A DNA stretch of 64,000 bases from Variovorax sp. KK3 (GTDB lineage: Bacteria > Pseudomonadota > Gammaproteobacteria > Burkholderiales > Burkholderiaceae_C), in NCBI RefSeq assembly GCF_001984055.1, contig NZ_LYVO01000030.1, forward strand, positions 16,889-80,888. The letters run 5' to 3'. Each line of letters begins with the position of its first letter. Positions within the stretch are counted from its first letter, which is position 1. Below, one piece after another: positions 58,881 to 64,000 of the stretch. The notes under the pieces were generated by a model. The model searched no databases. It was not told the DNA's origin and saw nothing but the letters and a program-made list of their open reading frames with translations. A program made the position numbers and the translations under genes.

Positions 58881-59990
58881 ATGGCTCTTCCCCCCGAGGT
58901 TTGCATTCGCGGCGCCGGCATCGTCGGCCGCGTGCTGGCGCTTCTGCTGGCACGCGAGCGCGTGCGGGTGGCATTGGTGGCACCGGCCGCCACGCCCGCG
59001 CGGCAGGACGTGCGCGCCTATGCGCTCAATGCCTCGTCGAGGGCTTTGCTCGAATCGCTGCGGGCCTGGCCCGATGCGCCGCATGCCACCACCGTGCGCG
59101 AGATGCTGGTGTACGGCGACGAGGGCGGCCGCGTGCAGTTCCACGCCGCGCGGCAGAAGGTGGACGCACTGGCCTGGATCGTGGACGTGCCCGCACTCGA
59201 ACAGATACTGGCCGACGCCGTGCGCTTCCAGTCACGCATCGAAGTCGTGTCCGCGCCGGTGCCCGCGCCGCTGACGGTGGTCTGCGAAGGCCGCACCAGC
59301 GCCACCCGGGAACAGCTGGGCGTGCGCTATGACGTGACGCGCTACCCGCAGCATGCGATCGCAGCGCGCGTGGTGGCCGACGAGCCGCACGACGGCGCCG
59401 CGCGCCAGTGGTTCAACGACCGCGGCGAGGTGTTCGCCCTGCTGCCGATGGCGGACAAGCAGCTCGCGCTGGTGTGGTCGGTCGACCAGCTGCGCGCGCC
59501 CGAGCTGCTGGCGCTGTCCGCCGACGAATTCAATGCCGCGCTGCACGAGGCCAGCCATGGCGCGCTGGGCGGCCTTCGCCTGGTGAGCGAGCGTGCGGCC
59601 TGGCCTCTCGCTCGCGCCATCGCCGACCGCTGGACCGGCAGGCTCGCGGACGGCACGGCCTGGGCCCTGGCCGGCGATGCCGCCCACACGGTGCATCCGC
59701 TGGCAGGCCAGGGCCTCAACCTGGGCCTGGCCGATGCCGCCGCACTGGCCGACATCATCAAGGACCGCGAATACTGGCGCAGCGTGGGCGATGCCCGCCT
59801 GCTGCGCCGTTACGAACGTGCGCGACGCGCCGACGTGCTGTCGATGAGCCTGGCCACCGACGGCCTGCAGCAACTCTTCGCGCACAGCGCCGACCCGCTG
59901 CCGGCCCTGCGCAACTGGGGCATGCGCGGCTTCGACCGCTCGCGGCTGATCAAGAACTGGGTTGCGAAGCAGGCCATGGGCCTGTCCTGA
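58881..59990 (+). CDS. UbiH/UbiF-type FAD-dependent hydroxylase
   Basis: A 369-residue flavin monooxygenase. The FAD motif IRGAGIVGRVLALLLARE (about 8-25), the DG-like middle region and the C-terminal GDAAHTVHPLAGQGLNLGLA (about 267) are the class A signature. Ubiquinone-ring hydroxylation is the usual role of this branch. It has fewer residues than many UbiH proteins but is complete. Followed 20 bases later by dsbC. It lacks a clear ribosome-binding site, which fits a leaderless start. Confidence 0.85.
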   Translation: MALPPEVCIRGAGIVGRVLALLLARERVRVALVAPAATPARQDVRAYALNASSRALLESLRAWPDAPHATTVREMLVYGDEGGRVQFHAARQKVDALAWIVDVPALEQILADAVRFQSRIEVVSAPVPAPLTVVCEGRTSATREQLGVRYDVTRYPQHAIAARVVADEPHDGAARQWFNDRGEVFALLPMADKQLALVWSVDQLRAPELLALSADEFNAALHEASHGALGGLRLVSERAAWPLARAIADRWTGRLADGTAWALAGDAAHTVHPLAGQGLNLGLADAAALADIIKDREYWRSVGDARLLRRYERARRADVLSMSLATDGLQQLFAHSADPLPALRNWGMRGFDRSRLIKNWVAKQAMGLS

Positions 59991-60010
59991 ACCTCGAGGA
60001 CACCACCACC

Positions 60011-60721
60011 ATGAAATTTGCATCCGCACTTCTGGCCGCACTGGCCATGGCCCACAGCCTTGGCGCCGTGGCCGGCGAGGCCGAGATCCGCCAGAACCTG
60101 GCCTCCCGCATTCCGCAGTTCGCCAAGATCGACGAGATCCGCAAGGCGCCGATGCCCGGCCTGTACGAAGTCCGCATCAACGGCTTCGAGATCTACTACA
60201 CCGACGAGCAGGGCAACTACCTGCTGCAGGGCAACCTGATCGACGTCAAGGCCCGCCGCAACCTCACCGAGGAGCGCGTCGAGAAGCTCAGCGAAGTCGC
60301 CTTCGACAAGCTGCCCGTGAAAGACGCGATCAAGATCGTTCGCGGCAACGGCAAGCGCAAGCTGGCCGTGTTCGAAGACCCGAACTGCGGCTACTGCAAG
60401 CAGTTCGAGCGTGACCTGACCAAGGTCGACAACGTCACGATCCACCTCTTCCTGTATCCGGTGCTGGGGCCCGACTCGGTGACCAAGTCGCAAAACATCT
60501 GGTGCGCCAAGGACAAGGCCAAGGCCTGGGCCGACTGGATGCAACGCGGCACGGTGCCGGAAAAGGCCGAGTGCGACACCGCTGCAGTGACGCGCAACCG
60601 CGAGTTCGGCCAGAAGTACAACATCACCGGCACGCCGACGCTGATCTTCTCCGACGGATCTCGCACGCCGGGGGCCATTCCGGCCGCGCAGGTCGAAAAG
60701 CAACTGGCCGCCATCAACTGA
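60011..60721 (+). CDS. dsbC: DsbC-like periplasmic thiol:disulfide isomerase
   Basis: A 236-residue periplasmic protein. A signal peptide (KFASALLAALAMAHSLGAVA) precedes the N-terminal dimerisation domain (about 24-80). The thioredoxin-fold domain has the active site DPNCGYCKQFE (CGYC, about 125) and the cis-Pro in TGTPTLIFSDG (about 212). The extra Cys pair (WCAKD and AECDT) is present. It corrects wrong disulfides in the periplasm. The stop overlaps the start of the next gene (TGATG). Confidence 0.94.
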   Translation: MKFASALLAALAMAHSLGAVAGEAEIRQNLASRIPQFAKIDEIRKAPMPGLYEVRINGFEIYYTDEQGNYLLQGNLIDVKARRNLTEERVEKLSEVAFDKLPVKDAIKIVRGNGKRKLAVFEDPNCGYCKQFERDLTKVDNVTIHLFLYPVLGPDSVTKSQNIWCAKDKAKAWADWMQRGTVPEKAECDTAAVTRNREFGQKYNITGTPTLIFSDGSRTPGAIPAAQVEKQLAAIN

Positions 60722-62514
60722 TGGTCGCGCTGGCCATTCACTTCCGCGTGGAATGCGCGGACCGAAACGCCCATTTCTTCGCCGTCACGCTTCGCATCGA
60801 GCGGCCCGCCGCGCAGCAGCGTGTCTCACTGCCGGTGTGGATTCCGGGCAGCTACCTGGTGCGCGAGTTCGCGAAGAACCTGCAAGACCTCGAGGCCCGC
60901 CAGGGCCGCCGCGCGCTGGCCGTGCAGCAGCTCGACAAGTGCAGCTGGCTCGTGGACTGCGCGCCCGGCAAGCCGCTCGAACTGCGCTACCGCGTCTGCG
61001 CCTACGACAACTCGGTGCGCACCGCCTGGCTCGACGCCACGCGCGGCTTCTTCAACGGCACCAGCCTGTGCCTGCGCGTGGACGGCCAGACCGATGCGCC
61101 GCACGCCATCGAGATCGTCGGCCCCAAGCTCGCCCCGGACGAACAGCGCTGGTCTTGCGCGACGGCACTGAAGGCGACCAAGGCCGACCGCCAGGGCTTC
61201 GGCCACTACCTGGCCGCCGACTACGACGAGCTGGCGGACAGCCCCGTGGAAATGGGTGCGTTCTGGAGCGCCGAGTTCGAAGCCTGCGGCGTGCCGCACC
61301 GCTTCGTCGTCGCCGGCGCACCGCCCTCCTTCGACGGCGAGCGGCTCATCGCCGACGCGCGCGCCATCTGCGAGACGCAGATGCGCTTCTGGCGCGGCCC
61401 CAAGGCCGGCAAGCGCGGCGGCCCGAAGCCGCCGCACGACCGCTACGTCTTCATGCTGAACGCCGTGGACGACGGCTACGGCGGCCTCGAGCACCGCCAC
61501 TCGACCGCGCTGATCTGCACGCGGCGCGACCTGCCGCAGCTTGGCGTGCCCAAGCAGGCCGAAGGCTACACCACGCTGCTGGGGCTGATCAGCCACGAGT
61601 ACTTCCACACCTGGAACGTCAAGCGCCTGCGGCCTGCAGAGTTCGTGCGATACGACTACGCACAGGAGAACTACACGCAGCTGCTGTGGCTGTTCGAAGG
61701 CTTCACCAGCTACTACGACGACCTGCTGCTTCGCCGCGCCGGGCTGCTGGACGATGGGTCGTACCTGCGGCTTCTGAACAAGACCGCCAACCAGGTGCTG
61801 CAGGCGCCGGGGCGCCACGTGCAGTCGGTGGCGCAGGCCAGCTTCGACGCCTGGGTCAAGTACTACCGGCAGGACGAGCAGACCGCCAACACCACCATCA
61901 GCTACTACACCAAGGGCGCACTGGTCGCGCTGTGCTTCGACCTGACGCTGCGCGCCGAAGGCAAGGGCTCGCTCGACGACGTGATGCGCCAGCTGTGGAC
62001 GAAGAGCAATGGCGGGCCCGTGGCCGAGACGGACTTTGCGGCCGCGCTCGAAAGCGTGGGCGGGCGCTCCTTCGCTGGCGAGATCGCGCGCTGGGTGCAT
62101 TCGACCGAAGAACTGCCACTGGCCGCGTTGCTGGCGCAGCATGGCGTCTCAGCCAACGAAGACCCGGCCCAGCGCGCGCAGGAACTGGGCTTGCGCGTGG
62201 CCGAGGCCGCCGGCAGCGTGCAGGTCAAGATGGTGCTGCGCGGCGGCGCGGCCGAACAGGCGGGCTTCTCGGCCAACGACGAATGGATCGGCATCGAGCT
62301 GGCCGCCCACAAGGGCCGGCCGGCGCAGGGCTGGCGCATCGCGCGGCTCGACGACCTGGCGCTCTACCTCGGCCCGCTCAAGAAGATCACCGCGCTCGTG
62401 GCGCGCGACCGGCGCCTGCTGCGCCTGCCGCTGACGCTGCCGAGCGGCGTCACCACATGGCGCCTGGCAGCGCAGGAGCCGGCCAAACTGGCTCGCTGGC
62501 TGGCGCCGCAGTAG
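60721..62514 (+). CDS. M61-family metallopeptidase
   Basis: A 597-residue peptidase M61 (glycyl aminopeptidase-like). Zinc motif HEYFHTWNVKR (HExxH, about 293) and the downstream Glu in WLFEGFTSYYDD (about 326) are intact. N-terminal domain (1-170) contains PVWIPGSYLVREFAKNL; a PDZ domain is near the C-terminus (VLRGGAAEQAGFSANDEWIG, about 505). No signal peptide is seen. It starts in the dsbC stop, so both are translated together. Confidence 0.9.
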   Translation: MVALAIHFRVECADRNAHFFAVTLRIERPAAQQRVSLPVWIPGSYLVREFAKNLQDLEARQGRRALAVQQLDKCSWLVDCAPGKPLELRYRVCAYDNSVRTAWLDATRGFFNGTSLCLRVDGQTDAPHAIEIVGPKLAPDEQRWSCATALKATKADRQGFGHYLAADYDELADSPVEMGAFWSAEFEACGVPHRFVVAGAPPSFDGERLIADARAICETQMRFWRGPKAGKRGGPKPPHDRYVFMLNAVDDGYGGLEHRHSTALICTRRDLPQLGVPKQAEGYTTLLGLISHEYFHTWNVKRLRPAEFVRYDYAQENYTQLLWLFEGFTSYYDDLLLRRAGLLDDGSYLRLLNKTANQVLQAPGRHVQSVAQASFDAWVKYYRQDEQTANTTISYYTKGALVALCFDLTLRAEGKGSLDDVMRQLWTKSNGGPVAETDFAAALESVGGRSFAGEIARWVHSTEELPLAALLAQHGVSANEDPAQRAQELGLRVAEAAGSVQVKMVLRGGAAEQAGFSANDEWIGIELAAHKGRPAQGWRIARLDDLALYLGPLKKITALVARDRRLLRLPLTLPSGVTTWRLAAQEPAKLARWLAPQ

Positions 62515-62557
62515 AGGCGCCCGCCGCTTTTCGCATTCATTCCTTCAGGAGACATCC

Positions 62558-63337
62558 ATGAGCTACGAAACCATCGAAGTCCGCACCGAGGCCGGCAAAG
62601 TCGGCATCGTGACGCTGAACCGGCCCAAGGCGCTGAACGCGCTCAACGACACCCTGATGACCGAGCTGGGCGCAGCGCTCCAGGCCTTCGACGCCGACCC
62701 GGCCATCGGCTGCATCATCGTGACCGGCAGCGAGCGCGCCTTCGCGGCCGGCGCCGACATCGGCGCCATGGCGAGCTACAGCTTCGTGGACGTCTACAAG
62801 GGCGACTACATCACGCGCAACTGGGAAACCATCCGCAGCGTGCGCAAGCCCGTCATCGCGGCGGTGAGCGGCTTCGCGCTGGGCGGCGGCTGCGAGCTGG
62901 CCATGATGTGCGACTTCATCATCGCGGCCGACAACGCGAAGTTCGGCCAGCCCGAGATCAAGCTCGGCGTGATCCCCGGCGCCGGCGGCACGCAGCGCCT
63001 GCCGCGTGCGGTGGGCAAGGCCAAGGCCATGGACATGGCGCTGACCGCCCGCATGATGGACGCGAACGAGGCCGAGCGTGCCGGCCTGGTCAGCCGCGTC
63101 GTGCCCTACGACAAGATGATGGACGAGGCGCTGGGCGCCGCGCTGATCATTGCCGACTTCTCGCAGGTGGCGGTGATGGCGGCCAAGGAATCGGTCAACC
63201 GCGCCTTCGAAAGCGGCTTGGCCGACGGCGTGATGTTCGAGCGGCGCCTGTTCCACGCCCTCTTCGCCACCACCGACCAGAAGGAAGGCATGGACGCCTT
63301 CGTCAACAAGCGCAAGGCGGCTTTCAAGCACCAATGA
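62558..63337 (+). CDS. Enoyl-CoA hydratase
   Basis: A 259-residue crotonase-fold enzyme. Oxyanion-hole segments are AFAAGADIGAMA (about 62) and GFALGGGCELAMMCD (about 108), with the catalytic Glu pair in GGGCELAM (about 113) and FGQPEIKLGVIPGAGGTQRL (about 133). It adds water to 2-enoyl-CoA esters in fatty-acid or amino-acid breakdown. The start follows CAGGAGACATCC. It is convergent with the hypothetical gene whose stop begins one base after. Confidence 0.92.
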   Translation: MSYETIEVRTEAGKVGIVTLNRPKALNALNDTLMTELGAALQAFDADPAIGCIIVTGSERAFAAGADIGAMASYSFVDVYKGDYITRNWETIRSVRKPVIAAVSGFALGGGCELAMMCDFIIAADNAKFGQPEIKLGVIPGAGGTQRLPRAVGKAKAMDMALTARMMDANEAERAGLVSRVVPYDKMMDEALGAALIIADFSQVAVMAAKESVNRAFESGLADGVMFERRLFHALFATTDQKEGMDAFVNKRKAAFKHQ

Positions 63338-63338
63338 G

Positions 63339-63788
63339 TCAGCGCGGCGGCTCGGGTGGCGGCGCCGACTCGGGCACCGCCGGCGCCGTCGGCTGCGGCT
63401 GAAGCGGCGGCTGGCCCGGCGGCGTGGTCAGCCATGACGGCGCGGGCGGCGGTGCCGGCGGCTCCATCGCATGCTGCAAGGCACCGCGCAGCGCCGCGAG
63501 CGAGCCCGCCGAGGGCGCGCCGGTCGTCGGCGGCTTCTGGCCCTCGCGCCAGCGCACCTGGCTGCGGCCCAGTTCGAAGACTGCAAGCACTTCCCCGTTT
63601 GCACGCTCCAGCGTCACGCGCCACTCGGCGGCGCCCGTCAGCGGCTGCGGGTTGACGGCCGACAGGGCGGCCGATCCCAGCAAGGCATTGATCTCGGCTG
63701 CCTCGCCGCGCGACAGGCTGCGGCTTGCGCTGCCGCGCGGTGCGATGGTCATGCGGCTCCATTGAGACAGGGCGGCGAAGGTGGGCAT
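63339..63788 (-). CDS. Hypothetical protein, possibly C-terminal half of a frameshifted gene
   Basis: A 149-residue product if translated from ATG 63788. A domain of about 90 residues (FAALSQWSRMTIAPRGSAS, WRVTLERANGEVLAVFELG, QVRWREG) is followed by a Pro/Ala-rich tail (ALQHAMEPPAPPPAPS). Good codon bias continues upstream in the same frame to about 63850, past the ATG, and ends at a stop with no start codon. This suggests the true gene begins upstream in another frame. I recall a similar arrangement in anti-sigma-factor-like genes but cannot confirm it. Confidence 0.55.
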   Translation of the reverse strand: MPTFAALSQWSRMTIAPRGSASRSLSRGEAAEINALLGSAALSAVNPQPLTGAAEWRVTLERANGEVLAVFELGRSQVRWREGQKPPTTGAPSAGSLAALRGALQHAMEPPAPPPAPSWLTTPPGQPPLQPQPTAPAVPESAPPPEPPR

Positions 63789-64000
63789 CTCACCCGTTTC
63801 GTGGCACGCGTCGTCGGGGCCGCCGCTGCCGGTGCAGCCGCACGCGGTGATTCAGCCGCATCGCGCGCCACGCCGGGCGCCTGGCCGCCGGGCGCGGCGA
63901 AGCGCTGGTTGGCCGCGTTGCGCTCCGACTCGCGCCGCAGTGCGTCGGGCGGTGCCTCGCGAGCCCCCAGCGCACCCGCAGCCCCCGCCGCGCCTCGTCC
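63749..64000 (-). CDS. Partial hypothetical gene, runs off the right edge
   Basis: The frame is open from the window edge to a TGA at 63749-63751. The first 50 codons (GAREAPPDALRRESERNAAN, then QRFAAPGGQAPGV) have strong G/C at third positions and look coding. After about 63850 the bias shifts to another frame, which continues into the 63339-63788 gene. The Ala/Pro-rich segment between may be a linker. The 5' end is outside the window. Confidence 0.4.
   Translation of the reverse strand, partial: GRGAAGAAGALGAREAPPDALRRESERNAANQRFAAPGGQAPGVARDAAESPRAAAPAAAAPTTRATKRVRCPPSPPCLNGAA

Noticed and set aside
63790..63975. Minus-strand frame encoding an Arg-rich peptide at the right edge
   Set aside because: Arg/His/Pro-rich composition typical of an out-of-frame reading; another frame has better codon bias there.
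1..64000. CRISPR arrays, insertion sequences, phage genes, rRNA genes
   Set aside because: No repeat-spacer pattern, transposase, integrase or rRNA-like sequence was found on reading through the window.

Overview
The window is dense, high-GC bacterial chromosome with about 58 protein genes, one tRNA and several candidate RNA elements. Gene content and order suggest a betaproteobacterium of the Comamonadaceae, most like Variovorax. The signs are an expanded set of Bug-type (TctC) periplasmic receptors and MmgE/PrpD proteins, a complete Pil-Chp chemosensory operon behind a rubredoxin gene, and the gene orders dusB-fis-purH and yqgE-ruvX-pyrR-pyrB-pyrC'. This assignment is inference from gene families; no database was searched.

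Layout. 1-4744: end of tamA and all of tamB (outer-membrane protein translocation). 4803-6152: tRNA-Arg(CCU), a small unknown gene with a candidate sRNA and terminator, and a DUF2501 protein. 6237-29370: a 23-kb catabolic region. It holds two minus-strand gene runs. The first (19564 down to 6237) has eleven tightly packed genes: an Old Yellow Enzyme-type reductase, two metallo-beta-lactamase-fold hydrolases, four Bug receptors and four MmgE/PrpD proteins, with a LysR regulator divergent at its head. The second (29370 down to 20584) has Bug, RraA-like aldolase, 2-hydroxyacid dehydrogenase, Bug, SMP-30-like lactonase and a Pao-type molybdenum aldehyde oxidoreductase (three subunits), with an IclR regulator divergent at its head. 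No TctA/TctB membrane transporter genes are present, so all six Bug receptors are orphans here. I infer uptake and breakdown of organic (hydroxy/tricarboxylic-type) acids, lactones or aldehydes; the substrate cannot be read from sequence.

30438-33763: a small protein, a fused NadM/Nudix enzyme, an I78-type inhibitor lipoprotein, a small membrane protein, then a gene-free stretch with a 6S RNA-like sequence, an 8-bp tandem repeat and a strong terminator. 33017-37775 (minus): plsC-like acyltransferase, pyrC' (dihydroorotase homologue without its metal ligands), pyrB, pyrR, ruvX, yqgE. 37774-39294: photolyase. 39307-49264 (minus): pilG-pilH-pilI-pilJ-chpA, controlling type IV pili, with rubredoxin upstream.

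49663-64000 is mostly housekeeping: thiD-like kinase, hemL, an outer-membrane protein, purH-fis-dusB, a YqaA-like membrane protein, a glutathione S-transferase, ychF, a MOSC protein, a UbiH-type hydroxylase, dsbC, an M61 peptidase and an enoyl-CoA hydratase. The right edge holds a hypothetical gene whose upstream reading frame appears to be frameshifted.
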